Translations under genes and position numbers: made by a program
DNA from: Rhodospirillaceae bacterium
GTDB lineage: Bacteria; Pseudomonadota; Alphaproteobacteria; UBA8366
DNA: 20,462 bases
Assembly: GCA_002722095.1 (NCBI GenBank)
Contig: PBKG01000009.1
Span: 1-20,462 of the forward strand
Reading direction: 5' to 3'
The notes under the pieces: generated by a model
Databases searched by the model: none
What the model saw: only the letters and a program-made list of their open reading frames with translations
Told to the model about the DNA's origin: nothing
In this document: in pieces, positions 8,417-16,078 of the stretch
Numbering within the stretch: the stretch's first letter is position 1
Layout of the letters: each line of letters opens with the position of its first letter

Positions 8417-8703
8417 TTAGACAATTAATCACTATTGTACTGCCGCTGCTGCTGCCGACAGTGATCTATTTTTTTTGGGTCTGGATGGCGCGGCGTCATG
8501 CGGAGAAACACGGGACAGAAGCACCCGGTCCCGAAAGTATTCGTGATGCACCTTGGCTCTGGCTCGGTATCGGTGGCTGTGCTCTTGTTGTCGTTACTCT
8601 CGTGACCGTGCCGCTCGTATTCAATGAAGCCAGCGAGCAGGGCCAATATGTGGCCCCGCAATATAAAGACGGCAAGATCGTTCCCGGCCACTACGCAAAA
8701 TAG
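8413..8703 (+). CDS. DUF6111 family membrane protein, 96 aa
   Basis: ATG 8413 overlaps the Nudix stop by four bases. The small protein has two predicted membrane helices, residues about 4-25 (ITIVLPLLLPTVIYFFWVWM) and about 47-70 (APWLWLGIGGCALVVVTLVT). A short polar linker lies between them, with a C-terminal tail ending in YVAPQYKDGKIVPGHYAK. This matches what is called DUF6111 in alphaproteobacteria, where it usually lies between a Nudix gene and cca, as here. Function unknown. Size, hydrophobicity, overlap with its neighbour and conserved tail make it a real gene. Confidence 0.85.
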   Translation: MIRQLITIVLPLLLPTVIYFFWVWMARRHAEKHGTEAPGPESIRDAPWLWLGIGGCALVVVTLVTVPLVFNEASEQGQYVAPQYKDGKIVPGHYAK

Positions 8704-8706
8704 GCG

Positions 8707-9930
8707 ATGCCTGCGGCCCGCCTCCTCCAGGATTGGATGACCGCTCCTGAAACCGAAGCGGTGATGAAGGCGCTCACATCCGACGGGGCCGAGGCGAGAT
8801 TTATCGGCGGTTGCGTTCGCGATGCGGTCTTGGAACGACCGATCAAGGATATAGACATTGCGACCTCGGCGATCCCGGAGGTTGTGCTCGATTTACTTGG
8901 CCGAGCCGAAATCAAGGCGGTCCCGACCGGACTGCGCCACGGTACCGTGACCGCGATTTTCGGCAAGAAAACTTACGAAATCACTACACTCCGGCGCGAC
9001 CTGAAAACCGATGGCCGCCATGCCGTGGTCGGCTTCACCGATGACTGGCACGAAGATGCCATGCGACGCGATTTCACCATGAATACCTTGTCGCTGACGG
9101 CGGACGGCACGCTGTATGACACCGCCAGCGGCTACGACGATGCAATGGCGGGCCGAATTCGTTTCGTCGGCGATGCGGAAACCCGGATCAAGGAAGACGT
9201 GCTACGGCTCCTGCGATTTTACCGGTTTTATGCCTATTACGGCGCTGCACCCGCAGATGAGGAAGCGCGGTCCGCCTGCCAAAAATTGGCACCATTGTTG
9301 CCGGGTCTCTCCGGCGAACGCATTAGCCAAGAGCTACTGAATTTACTTGCCGCGCCCAATCCAATCGAAACGCTGACGCTTATGCATGAGGATGGAATCT
9401 TCCATCACTGCCTGGAGGAGGCGGAGAATTTCGAGCGGCTCGAGGCATTGCTCAACATCGAAATATCCCTCCTCGCGAAAAACGACGACAATTCTCCTGA
9501 TGCGGGTCTGCGGCTTGCCGCGTTGGTCACGTCCGAGCCCGACAAGGTCCTTGGATTGGCCCAACGACTCAAATTTCCCAACGCGCTTCGAGACCGATTA
9601 TTGGCGTTCTCGGAAACGCCCGTACCCGATGAAGATTTGCCCCGCGCACTTTATAGGTTCGGCACCGGATCGGTGCGCGACCGACTGTTATTGGCTTGGG
9701 CCGAACGAGGCCTGCCGGACGATGCCTCGACCACGCTCGATAGAATTCACAATTGGACGCAACCGGAATTCCCGCTGAGTGGAAAGGACGGTCTGGCTGC
9801 AGGTCTCAAGGCAGGACCGGATCTCGGTCGGCATCTCGAACAGATCGAGGAATGGTGGGTCGAGCGCGACTTCGCGCCGGATCGCAATCAGTGCCTGGAA
9901 AAACTACAGGCGATTATTTCGAGTATTTGA
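8707..9930 (+). CDS. cca: CCA tRNA nucleotidyltransferase, 407 aa
   Basis: ATG 8707 lies three bases after the DUF6111 stop. Class II nucleotidyltransferase features: FIGGCVRDAVL (32-42), catalytic D48-x-D50 in KDIDIAT, the DxxR-like region with RRDLKTDGRHA (96-106), then RRDFTMNTL (120-128) and RLLRFYRF (167-174). The enzyme adds or repairs the 3' CCA end of tRNAs using CTP and ATP, in the cytosol. Length fits alphaproteobacterial members without an added HD phosphohydrolase domain. An A-adding versus CCA-adding distinction cannot be made by eye, but a single gene of this type is usual in the group. The last 17 bases overlap the 3' end of the convergent secreted-protein gene. Confidence 0.95.
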   Translation: MPAARLLQDWMTAPETEAVMKALTSDGAEARFIGGCVRDAVLERPIKDIDIATSAIPEVVLDLLGRAEIKAVPTGLRHGTVTAIFGKKTYEITTLRRDLKTDGRHAVVGFTDDWHEDAMRRDFTMNTLSLTADGTLYDTASGYDDAMAGRIRFVGDAETRIKEDVLRLLRFYRFYAYYGAAPADEEARSACQKLAPLLPGLSGERISQELLNLLAAPNPIETLTLMHEDGIFHHCLEEAENFERLEALLNIEISLLAKNDDNSPDAGLRLAALVTSEPDKVLGLAQRLKFPNALRDRLLAFSETPVPDEDLPRALYRFGTGSVRDRLLLAWAERGLPDDASTTLDRIHNWTQPEFPLSGKDGLAAGLKAGPDLGRHLEQIEEWWVERDFAPDRNQCLEKLQAIISSI

Positions 9931-10456
9931 TCAGCTTTCCCTTTACCGATCGCACCGGCTCACCGTCCCGCAACCGAGTAAATATGAAATCCATGCCGAG
10001 TGGTGTCAGCGTGCGGGCGTAGGCCTGCATCGAGTAAGCGCCGCTTGCGGTAATGGTGAAAAGATAAACATGCAGAGTATTGCCGCTGATGCGAGCCCAT
10101 GCGTAAGGCGAGCCGCTCATCGGATCTGCCGAAGCCGGCGAGCGATAAATGCCTCCCTGGGCCGTGGGCTGGAACGTAAATTTCTGACCCTTGCGCTTGA
10201 CCTTAGGCTTGTTCGGATCACCGCCACGACGGATCACCGTGGTCCATTCAACCGTGAAGCCTTGGCCGTCGGGCCGGATCGCCACGTCAAAATCGCGAAC
10301 GGTAACGCCGAAATAAATGCTGTCGCGATTCTCCGATACGCCGGTGCCTTTAAACAGGCCGTAAAATGCGTTGATTTTCAGATCTCGCGCCGCAGCCGGC
10401 AGAACGACCAACACCGTCAACGCCAAAGCCGCAATTAACCGCAATGCTGATTTCAT
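9914..10456 (-). CDS. Secreted protein of unknown function, 180 aa
   Basis: ATG 10456 is preceded by GGGAG and a purine-rich AGAAGAA. A Sec signal peptide is plain: KSALR, then a hydrophobic stretch at about 7-20 and a cleavage site near ARAAA/AAR (residues 21-24). The mature protein, about 157 residues, begins LKINAFYGLFKGTGVSEN and contains a basic segment KPKVKRKGQKF and many beta-prone stretches (HVYLFTIT, MDFIFTRLRDG). It has no cysteines and no membrane anchor, so it should be periplasmic or exported. I do not recognise a named domain. It lies 57 bases after hemF on the same strand, and its 3' end overlaps cca by 17 bases, tail to tail. Co-transcription with trmL-hemF is possible. Function not assigned. 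Confidence 0.85.
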   Translation of the reverse strand: MKSALRLIAALALTVLVVLPAAARDLKINAFYGLFKGTGVSENRDSIYFGVTVRDFDVAIRPDGQGFTVEWTTVIRRGGDPNKPKVKRKGQKFTFQPTAQGGIYRSPASADPMSGSPYAWARISGNTLHVYLFTITASGAYSMQAYARTLTPLGMDFIFTRLRDGEPVRSVKGKLIKYSK

Positions 10457-10513
10457 TTCTTCTGCTCCCGTTTCACCCTTTTTTGGAAAGGGCGTTTCAA
10501 TTTAAACGATGTT

Positions 10514-11407
10514 TTAAGGCCAATGCACCACCGGCGGCAAGGTCATCAATATGGCCTCGGGATTGCCGCCGGTCATCAAACCGAACCGCGTGCCACGATC
10601 ATACAATAAATTGAATTCCACGTAGCGCCCGCGGCGCTCCAGTTGGTGCTGGCGTTGCTCCTCGGTCCAGGGGTCATTGAAATGGCGTTCCACTATTTCG
10701 CTATAGGCCGCCAGAAAGGTCCGGCCCACATCCTGGGTAAAGGCAAAGTCTGCGTCCCAATCGCCACTTTCCAAATAATCGTAAAAAATTCCACCGATCC
10801 CGCGTGGTTCGTCACGATGCTTGAGGAAAAAATACTCATCGCACCATTCTCTATAACGCTCGTAATCGGCCACCTCATGGGCGTCGCACAGTCTTTTCCA
10901 AGCTCCGTGAAATCTGTCCGCATCCGCGTCGTCCGGGACCATCGGCGTTAGGTCGGAACCGCCCCCAAACCAGCCCTTGGTGGTGACGATGTGGCGGGTG
11001 TTCATATGTATCGCCGGAACCAGCGGCGACTGCATATGGGCAACCAACGAAATGCCACTCGCCCAAAAATGCGGATCCCTCTCCGCACCCGGTATTTCCT
11101 TGGCGAATTGCTCCGAGAATTCGCCCTCAACTCGGGAGATGTTGACGCCGACCTTTTCGAAAACCCGGCCTCGCAGTACCGACATTTCACCACCGCCGGA
11201 CATTTTGCCGCTCTCCGATCCAACGCTTTCGGTCTCGTCGCGTGTCCAGGGCGTGCGTTCGAAACGCCCCGCCTGTTGGTCCGAAAGTGGGCCTTGGTAG
11301 GCATCCTCGAGCGTCTCAAATGCCGCGCAAATCTCATCACGCAGAGATTCGAACCAGGCGGTCGCCTTGGCTTTGCGGGTCTCCACGATATCACTGTGCT
11401 GGCTCAT
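10514..11407 (-). CDS. hemF: Oxygen-dependent coproporphyrinogen III oxidase, 297 aa
   Basis: Converts coproporphyrinogen III to protoporphyrinogen IX with molecular oxygen, a late step of heme synthesis in the cytosol. Hallmarks: [12 protein letters not shown] (69-80), [20 protein letters not shown] (136-155), [10 protein letters not shown] (203-212) and the end [20 protein letters not shown] (260-279) with [13 protein letters not shown]. Length is normal, about 300. The frame stays open for 118 more codons upstream, but that part overlaps trmL on the same strand. ATG 11407 forms an ATGA with the trmL stop and gives the family-typical N-terminus. The gene is therefore coupled to trmL and lies divergent to petABC, which needs heme. 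Need for O2 in this step fits an aerobic organism. Nothing looks damaged. Confidence 0.96.
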   Translation of the reverse strand: MSQHSDIVETRKAKATAWFESLRDEICAAFETLEDAYQGPLSDQQAGRFERTPWTRDETESVGSESGKMSGGGEMSVLRGRVFEKVGVNISRVEGEFSEQFAKEIPGAERDPHFWASGISLVAHMQSPLVPAIHMNTRHIVTTKGWFGGGSDLTPMVPDDADADRFHGAWKRLCDAHEVADYERYREWCDEYFFLKHRDEPRGIGGIFYDYLESGDWDADFAFTQDVGRTFLAAYSEIVERHFNDPWTEEQRQHQLERRGRYVEFNLLYDRGTRFGLMTGGNPEAILMTLPPVVHWP

Positions 11408-11859
11408 ACCTGTTCCGAAAAATGGTTGATCTGGCGCAACCCTTCGCCCAATACCATGGCCGCAGCAAGCGCAACATTCAAGGCGCGCTCGCCGTTCCGC
11501 ATCGCGATCCGAACTCTGGCGTCGGCGCTTGCATGCACATTTTCGGGTACGCCTGCACTTTCGCGGCCCAGTAAGAGCGTATCGCCTTCCTCGAACGCAA
11601 AATTCACATGGCTGCAGTCCCCTTTGGTGGTCAGCAAAATAAGCCGACCTTGCCGGGCCTCTTCGTAGGCATCCCACGACGCGTGGCGAATCAAATCGAC
11701 CCGGTCGAGATAGTCCATCCCAGCGCGGCGCAATTGCCGGTCCGACCACACAAATCCGCAAGGTTCTATGATATCCGCTCCCACCCCCATACAGGCCGCC
11801 AGGCGCAGAATCGTGCCGGTATTTTGCGGGATATCGGGCTCAAAAAGGGCAAGGCGCAT
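11404..11859 (-). CDS. trmL: tRNA (cytidine(34)-2'-O)-methyltransferase, SPOUT family, 151 aa
   Basis: The start gives [20 protein letters not shown], the typical TrmL opening. The [20 protein letters not shown] stretch (30-49) matches the family closely. SPOUT motif 2 is [11 protein letters not shown] (95-105) and motif 3 is [18 protein letters not shown] (118-135), which form the knotted S-adenosylmethionine site. The enzyme 2'-O-methylates position 34 (the wobble base) of certain leucine tRNAs; E. coli TrmL is the reference. Length is usual for the family, about 150-160. Its TGA (11404-11406) shares bases with the hemF ATG. It is the first gene of the minus-strand unit and faces petA across 174 bases. 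AGGGA stands about ten bases before the start. Confidence 0.95.
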   Translation of the reverse strand: MRLALFEPDIPQNTGTILRLAACMGVGADIIEPCGFVWSDRQLRRAGMDYLDRVDLIRHASWDAYEEARQGRLILLTTKGDCSHVNFAFEEGDTLLLGRESAGVPENVHASADARVRIAMRNGERALNVALAAAMVLGEGLRQINHFSEQV

Positions 11860-11929
11860 TGCATAAAGTCCCTATTTATTAAAATTCACCCAAAAGAGTA
11901 CAGAACTGCCTCAAAAACCACGATATTTA

Positions 11930-11946
11930 TGCGGCAGGTTGTCGCA
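11930..11946. repeat. 17-bp imperfect inverted repeat in the trmL-petA intergenic region
   Basis: TGCGGCA (11930-11936), three bases, then TGTCGCA (11940-11946): the arms are reverse complements at six of seven positions. It overlaps the -35 element proposed for petA and is a plausible operator site. No known regulator motif is recognised, and chance occurrence is possible. Confidence 0.4.
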
Positions 11947-11968
11947 TCAGTGCCCCGCATTGTATGCT
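11939..11968 (+). promoter_or_regulatory. Candidate promoter of petABC
   Basis: TTGTCG at 11939-11944 (four of six to TTGACA), an 18-base spacer, then TATGCT at 11963-11968 (four of six to TATAAT). It would start transcription about 58 bases before petA, whose ribosome site AGGGAG lies a few bases before ATG 12034. The 174-base gap between trmL and petA must hold promoters in both directions. No clear promoter was found for trmL. Confidence 0.35.
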
Positions 11969-12033
11969 TAAAGGGTAGTATATGCGTGCTGTTCGTTCGA
12001 ACGGTGGATCTATTTTGAGGGAGAGATTCTACC

Positions 12034-12573
12034 ATGTCGGATCAAGAGCCCGAGAGAGACGGACGTCGGGACTTTCTGCAACTTACCGCGGGCGCTGTAG
12101 GCGCCGTCGGTGCTGTGTCCTTTGGCTGGCCATTGGTGTTCAGCATGGACAAATCCGCCGAGGTCAAAGCGCTGTCTTCGACAGAGCTTGATGTCAGTTC
12201 CATTCAACCCGGCCAAGCGATTTTGGTGAAATGGCGGAAGAAGCCTTACTTCGTCCGCCGGCGCACCAAAGATGAAATTTCCGCAGCGGAAAAAGTCGAC
12301 GTTGCCTCGCTAAGAGACCCGGAATCCGACAAAGAGCGGGTTAACAAAGAAAAACCCGAATGGCTGGTGGTGGGCGCCAACTGCACTCATTTCGGTTGCA
12401 TTCCGACCGGTGCAAAAGCGACCGAGAACCGCGGCGAATATGGCGGCTTCTACTGCCCCTGCCACGGCTCGCATTACGACACGTCGGGACGTATCCGCAA
12501 AGGCCCGGCGCCTAAAAATTTGCCGGTGCCCCCTTATCAATTCGTGTCTGACAAAATCCTCAAGATTGGTTGA
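12034..12573 (+). CDS. petA: Ubiquinol-cytochrome c reductase Rieske iron-sulfur subunit, 179 aa
   Basis: Carries electrons from ubiquinol to cytochrome c1 in the bc1 complex. The N-terminus has a twin-arginine signal that stays as an anchor: RRDFLQ (11-16), followed by a glycine/alanine-rich hydrophobic segment (17-37). Both Rieske boxes are intact: C117-T-H119-F-G-C122 and C141-P-C143-H144-G-S. C117, H119, C141 and H144 hold the 2Fe-2S cluster, and C122-C143 form the disulfide. The C-terminal [14 protein letters not shown] is the usual ending of the fold. The charged stretch between about 75 and 108 is typical for alphaproteobacterial and mitochondrial Rieske proteins. First gene of petABC; petB starts 11 bases after its stop. 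AGGGAG precedes ATG 12034. Also called fbcF. Confidence 0.97.
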   Translation: MSDQEPERDGRRDFLQLTAGAVGAVGAVSFGWPLVFSMDKSAEVKALSSTELDVSSIQPGQAILVKWRKKPYFVRRRTKDEISAAEKVDVASLRDPESDKERVNKEKPEWLVVGANCTHFGCIPTGAKATENRGEYGGFYCPCHGSHYDTSGRIRKGPAPKNLPVPPYQFVSDKILKIG

Positions 12574-12584
12574 GGCGCGAAGAG

Positions 12585-13892
12585 ATGGAAAAGAAAAACT
12601 TCGACAATAAGGTAGTTCAGTGGGTCGACGACCGGTTACCGGTCTTCTCCTATATGAACGCCGAGTACAACGAATTCCCGATGCCGAAGAACCTGAATTA
12701 TTTTTGGAACTTCGGCGCACTCGCGACCATCGTACTGGTGACCATGATCGTCACCGGTATCCTGCTGGCGATGCAATATACGCCGCACACGACGCTCGCC
12801 TTCGGCAGCGTCGAACGCATCATGCGCGACGTGAATTACGGCTGGCTCATCCGCTACATTCATGCCAACGGCGCCTCGATGTTCTTCATCGTCGTCTATA
12901 TCCATATCTTCCGCGGCCTCTATTACGGCTCCTACAAGGCGCCCCGCGAGCTGATCTGGATGTTGGGCGTGGTTATCTTGCTGTTGATGATGGCCACCGC
13001 CTTCATGGGTTATGTGTTGCCTTGGGGCCAGATGAGCTATTGGGGCGCGCAGGTCATCACCGACTTCTTCACCGCCATCCCAATCGTCGGCGATACCCTC
13101 ACCGAATGGCTGCGGGGCGATTTCGTTATCGACAACGCGACACTCAATCGCTTCTTCTCGCTGCACTATCTGCTGCCCTTCGTAATTGTGGGCGTTGTCG
13201 CCTTTCACGTCATCGCGCTGCACATCACCGGCTCCAACAATCCGGACGGTATCGACATCAAGGACCCGCAGGATACGGTGCCGTTCAACCCCTATTTCAC
13301 CGCCAAGGATTCCGTCGGTCTCGGAGTATTCCTGATTTTCTGGGCATTCTTCGTTTTCTACGCGCCGAATTATTTGGGCCATCCGGACAATTACATCGAA
13401 GCCAACCCGCTTTCGACGCCGGCGCATATCGTACCCGAATGGTATTTCCTGCCGTTCTACGCGATCCTGCGATCGATCACCTTCGACATCCTGTTCCTGG
13501 AAGCGAAGCTGTTGGGCGTCATCGCCATGGGTGCGTCGATCATGATCCTGTTCGTCCTGCCTTGGCTCGACACCTCCAAGGTACGGAGTGCACGCTATCG
13601 CCCGATTTTCCGAATTTTCTTCTGGGTCCTATTTGTGGATTGCATAATTCTCGGAATCGTCGGGGCAAAATCGCCGAGCGATGCGGTATTCCCCGGCATC
13701 GCTTGGTTCGACTACAAGACACTCGGCCTCCTGGCGACGATTTACTATTTCGGCCATTTCCTGGTCCTGCTGCCCATACTCGGCAAAATCGAGAAACCGA
13801 AACCGCTACCCACCTCGATCAGCAAACCGGTGATTAGCGGCGGCGGATCGTCACCTATTGGCGCCGCAGCCGCTAAGAAGGAGAAGGCCTGA
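12585..13892 (+). CDS. petB: Cytochrome b of the bc1 complex, 435 aa
   Basis: Integral membrane subunit with the two b hemes and the quinol-oxidation and quinone-reduction sites. Heme ligands are seen with the exact 14-residue spacing: H93/H107 (in [10 protein letters not shown] and YIHIFRG) and H194/H208 (SLHYLLPF and AFHVIALH). The Qo-site motif is PEWY (284-287). [13 protein letters not shown] (145-157) is diagnostic. Eight membrane helices fit the hydrophobic pattern. The C-terminal tail from about 405 is a Pro/Ser/Gly/Ala/Lys-rich linker ([18 protein letters not shown]). ATG 12585 was chosen because GAGG at 12572-12575 lies nine bases upstream; TTG 12570 would overlap petA and add five residues. 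The stop overlaps the petC start (TGATG). Also called fbcB/cytB. Confidence 0.97.
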   Translation: MEKKNFDNKVVQWVDDRLPVFSYMNAEYNEFPMPKNLNYFWNFGALATIVLVTMIVTGILLAMQYTPHTTLAFGSVERIMRDVNYGWLIRYIHANGASMFFIVVYIHIFRGLYYGSYKAPRELIWMLGVVILLLMMATAFMGYVLPWGQMSYWGAQVITDFFTAIPIVGDTLTEWLRGDFVIDNATLNRFFSLHYLLPFVIVGVVAFHVIALHITGSNNPDGIDIKDPQDTVPFNPYFTAKDSVGLGVFLIFWAFFVFYAPNYLGHPDNYIEANPLSTPAHIVPEWYFLPFYAILRSITFDILFLEAKLLGVIAMGASIMILFVLPWLDTSKVRSARYRPIFRIFFWVLFVDCIILGIVGAKSPSDAVFPGIAWFDYKTLGLLATIYYFGHFLVLLPILGKIEKPKPLPTSISKPVISGGGSSPIGAAAAKKEKA

Positions 13893-14656
13893 TGCAGCTT
13901 AAGACTCTCAAAGCGGCATTGGCCGCCTGCCTTCTCTTCAGCGCCACCGCGGCGACGGCAGCGGAAAAATTGACTTATGAAAAACAGGACTGGTCCTGGC
14001 AGGGCATTTTCGGCACTTACGACCGGGCGCAATTGCAACGCGGATTACAGGTCTTCAAAGAAGTTTGTGCCGCATGCCACGCACTAAATTATGTCGCCTT
14101 CCGGAACCTTTCTGATCTCGGTTACTCGAAGAAAGAAATCCAGGCTTTCGCCAAGACTTTCGAGGTCACCAACGCGGAACCCAACGACGAGGGTGAAATC
14201 TTTAAGCGGCCCGGCAAGTCGAATGATTATTTCCCGCCTCCGTTCCCGAACGTGCAAGCGGCGCGGGCGGCCAACGGCGGTGCCTATCCGCCCAATTTAT
14301 CGTTGATGGTGGAAGCGCGCGCGAACGGCGCAGATTACATTTATGCGCTCATGACCGGCTACAAAGAGCCGCCTAAAGACGTAAAGATGAACGAAGGCAT
14401 GAGCTATAATGTTGCCTTCCCCGGCCATCAAATCGCTATGGGACCGCCACTGTCGGAAGGCTCTGTCGAGTATGCGGACGGCACCAAGCCGACACTCAAT
14501 CAATTGGCAACCGACGTCACTGCTTTTTTGGCGTGGGCGGCGGAGCCCAATCTCGAAGCGCGCAAAAGAATGGGCTTCAAGGTGTTGCTGTTCCTGTTTG
14601 CCTTCCTCGCTATCCTGATCGCGATGAAGAAACGTACATGGGCCGACGTTCACTAA
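13892..14656 (+). CDS. petC: Cytochrome c1 of the bc1 complex, 254 aa
   Basis: Accepts electrons from the Rieske protein and passes them to soluble cytochrome c. The N-terminal signal peptide has hydrophobic residues about 8-20 and predicted cleavage after ATAA (residue 24). The c-type heme motif is C59-A-A-C62-H63. A methionine at 183 in HQIAMGPPL is the likely sixth ligand (the common form is IAMxxPL). The C-terminal anchor is VLLFLFAFLAILIAM (231-245), followed by KKRTWADVH on the cytoplasmic side. Length fits unfused cytochrome c1. ATG 13892 shares a base with the petB stop, and AAGGAG at 13878-13883 is the ribosome site. An intrinsic terminator follows, so petABC is one transcript. The protein must be exported and receive heme through the cytochrome c maturation system, not encoded here. 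Also called fbcC. Confidence 0.97.
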   Translation: MQLKTLKAALAACLLFSATAATAAEKLTYEKQDWSWQGIFGTYDRAQLQRGLQVFKEVCAACHALNYVAFRNLSDLGYSKKEIQAFAKTFEVTNAEPNDEGEIFKRPGKSNDYFPPPFPNVQAARAANGGAYPPNLSLMVEARANGADYIYALMTGYKEPPKDVKMNEGMSYNVAFPGHQIAMGPPLSEGSVEYADGTKPTLNQLATDVTAFLAWAAEPNLEARKRMGFKVLLFLFAFLAILIAMKKRTWADVH

Positions 14657-14679
14657 ACACCATGTCCTGAATACGAATT

Positions 14680-14719
14680 CCCCCCGTCTTGCCGTTTGGC
14701 GACCGGGGGGTTTTTATTT
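14680..14719 (+). terminator. Rho-independent terminator of petABC
   Basis: CCCCCCG at 14680-14686 pairs with CGGGGGG at 14704-14710, and a smaller inner stem GCC/GGC around GTTT can extend it. TTTTTATTT follows at 14711-14719. It lies 23 bases after the petC stop and 56 bases before mtnP, so mtnP probably has its own promoter or depends on read-through. Confidence 0.85.
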
Positions 14720-14775
14720 GCGGCAACGCGGCGCAATCGGCATGATTTGATCCGATTCTGAACCAAGGAGATATA

Positions 14776-15660
14776 ATGGCCGACTATTCAGCCACACCAC
14801 CCGTGATCGGTATCATCGGCGGCAGCGGGCTTTATGACCTAGACGGGCTCGAAGAAATTTCCTGGCAATCGGTCGATACCCCGTTCGGCGCCCCTTCGGA
14901 CGAGCTGATGACCGGACGGCTCGATGGACAAAAACTCGTCTTTTTACCGCGCCATAGTCGTGGCCACAAAATACCGCCGTCGGAATTGAATTTTCGCGCC
15001 AATATCGACGCGATGAAACAGCTCGGTGTCACCGAGATTCTTTCTTTGTCCGCGGTTGGTTCGCTACGTGAGGATTTACCGCCTGGCACCTTCGTCATCG
15101 TCGATCAATTCATCGACCGCACATTTGCGCGGATCAAAAGTTTTTTCGGCACTGGCCTGGTCGCCCATGTCTCATTGGCGGATCCGGTCTGCCACTTGCT
15201 TGGGGACGCGCTGGAAGCTGCCGGCAACGAGCTCGGTATCGGACCCGTACGAGGCGGCACCTATCTCGTAATGGAAGGCCCGCAATTTTCGACCCGGGCG
15301 GAGTCCGAACTCTATCGCAGCTGGGGCTGCGACGTGATCGGCATGACCAACATGCCCGAAGCAAAACTCGCCCGCGAGGCAGAGATTTGTTACGCCACCG
15401 TCGCCATGGTGACCGACTATGATTGTTGGCACGAAGACCACGATGACGTCACCGTCGAGGCCATCATCAAAGTCTTGATGGAAAATGCGGACAAGGCGCG
15501 GAACCTGGTGAAGGCGGTCGTCCCACGGCTTGGCCAGCGCTCACAATTATGTGCTGCCGGTTGCCATACCGCGCTCGACAATGCGTTGATCACCGCGCCC
15601 GAGGCGCGCGATCCGAATTTGGCAAAGAAACTAACAACGGTTGCCGGTCGGGTTCTTTAG
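14776..15660 (+). CDS. mtnP: S-methyl-5'-thioadenosine phosphorylase, 294 aa
   Basis: Splits 5'-methylthioadenosine, a by-product of polyamine and other S-adenosylmethionine pathways, into adenine and methylthioribose 1-phosphate using phosphate; cytosolic. Motifs: phosphate loop IGIIGGSGLYDL (11-22), LPRHSRGHKIPPSELNFRAN (57-76), SAVGSL (92-97), YLVMEGPQFSTRAES (163-177) with NMPE (192-195), and TDYD (213-216). The acidic DYD pair binds the 6-amino group and separates MTAP from guanosine/inosine phosphorylases, which carry Asn there. Length is normal. The ribosome site AAGGAG at 14765-14770 is strong. It follows petABC but behind a terminator. In many alphaproteobacteria an adenine phosphoribosyltransferase gene follows; here a convergent rhodanese gene does. 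Confidence 0.95.
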   Translation: MADYSATPPVIGIIGGSGLYDLDGLEEISWQSVDTPFGAPSDELMTGRLDGQKLVFLPRHSRGHKIPPSELNFRANIDAMKQLGVTEILSLSAVGSLREDLPPGTFVIVDQFIDRTFARIKSFFGTGLVAHVSLADPVCHLLGDALEAAGNELGIGPVRGGTYLVMEGPQFSTRAESELYRSWGCDVIGMTNMPEAKLAREAEICYATVAMVTDYDCWHEDHDDVTVEAIIKVLMENADKARNLVKAVVPRLGQRSQLCAAGCHTALDNALITAPEARDPNLAKKLTTVAGRVL

Positions 15661-15667
15661 GATTTAG

Positions 15668-15679
15668 CGCTAATTAGCG
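15668..15679. repeat. Perfect 12-bp palindrome between two convergent genes
   Basis: CGCTAATTAGCG is its own reverse complement. It fills about half of the 22-base gap between the mtnP stop (15660) and the rhodanese stop (15683). As RNA it would form only a four-pair stem, with no U-tract directly after it. It may be a weak bidirectional stop signal, a protein site or chance. Confidence 0.4.
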
Positions 15680-15682
15680 GAT

Positions 15683-16078
15683 CTATTTCTTTTTCCGCTC
15701 GCCGATGGGATAGCCGTTCTCTTTCCATTTTCCGAAACCGCCTTCGAGATGGGCGACCGGACTCAACCCCATTTCCTGCACTGCCTTGGTCGCCAAGGCC
15801 GAGCGCCAGGCACTCGCGCAATAAAAAACAAATTTCTTACCGCTGGCAAAAATCTCCTTGTGATAAGGGCTGTCCGGATCGACCCAGAACTCCAGCATGC
15901 CGCGCGGCGCGTGGAAGGCGCCGGGGATGAGCCCATCGCGTTCGAGCTCACGCACATCACGAATATCGACGAGTTGAATGCTCTCATCCTCGATCAATTT
16001 ATCCGCCCCATCGGCGGGCACGGGTTCTACGGTCGCATTCGCCTCCTGGACCAATTGTTTGACGCCCTTGGAAATCAT
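15683..16078 (-). CDS. Single-domain rhodanese-like protein, 131 aa
   Basis: Rhodanese fold: IQLVDIRDVRELERDGLIPG (35-54) with AFHAPRGML, then the active loop FVFYC87ASAWRSA, where Cys87 is the predicted sulfur-carrying residue, and the closing stretch HLEGGFGKWKENGYPI (110-125). No signal peptide, so it should act in the cytosol, transferring sulfane sulfur or acting as a thiol redox helper; the acceptor is unknown. The frame is open 29 codons further upstream, but ATG 16078 has GGAGG eight bases before it and overlaps the upstream hydrolase stop as ATGA. The two genes therefore form a coupled pair. The end is lysine-rich (GERKKK). It stops 22 bases from the mtnP stop. Confidence 0.93.
   Translation of the reverse strand: MISKGVKQLVQEANATVEPVPADGADKLIEDESIQLVDIRDVRELERDGLIPGAFHAPRGMLEFWVDPDSPYHKEIFASGKKFVFYCASAWRSALATKAVQEMGLSPVAHLEGGFGKWKENGYPIGERKKK

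Noticed and set aside
10476..10492. Hairpin CCCTTT/AAAGGG between hemF and the secreted-protein gene
   Set aside because: Only six pairs and no U-tract on the transcribed strand, so it is not supported as a terminator.
11408..11761. 118-codon N-terminal extension of hemF
   Set aside because: Overlaps trmL on the same strand. HemF proteins are about 300 residues and the ATGA start at 11407 gives the normal N-terminus.
12636..13427. 263-codon antisense open frame opposite petB
   Set aside because: Shadow of codon bias in petB; product is rich in D/E/R/H without any fold-like pattern.
12620..13837. 405-codon open frame in a second plus-strand frame of petB
   Set aside because: It lies wholly inside a perfectly conserved cytochrome b. 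Its arginine/histidine/leucine-rich product looks like a GC-rich shadow with no known motif.
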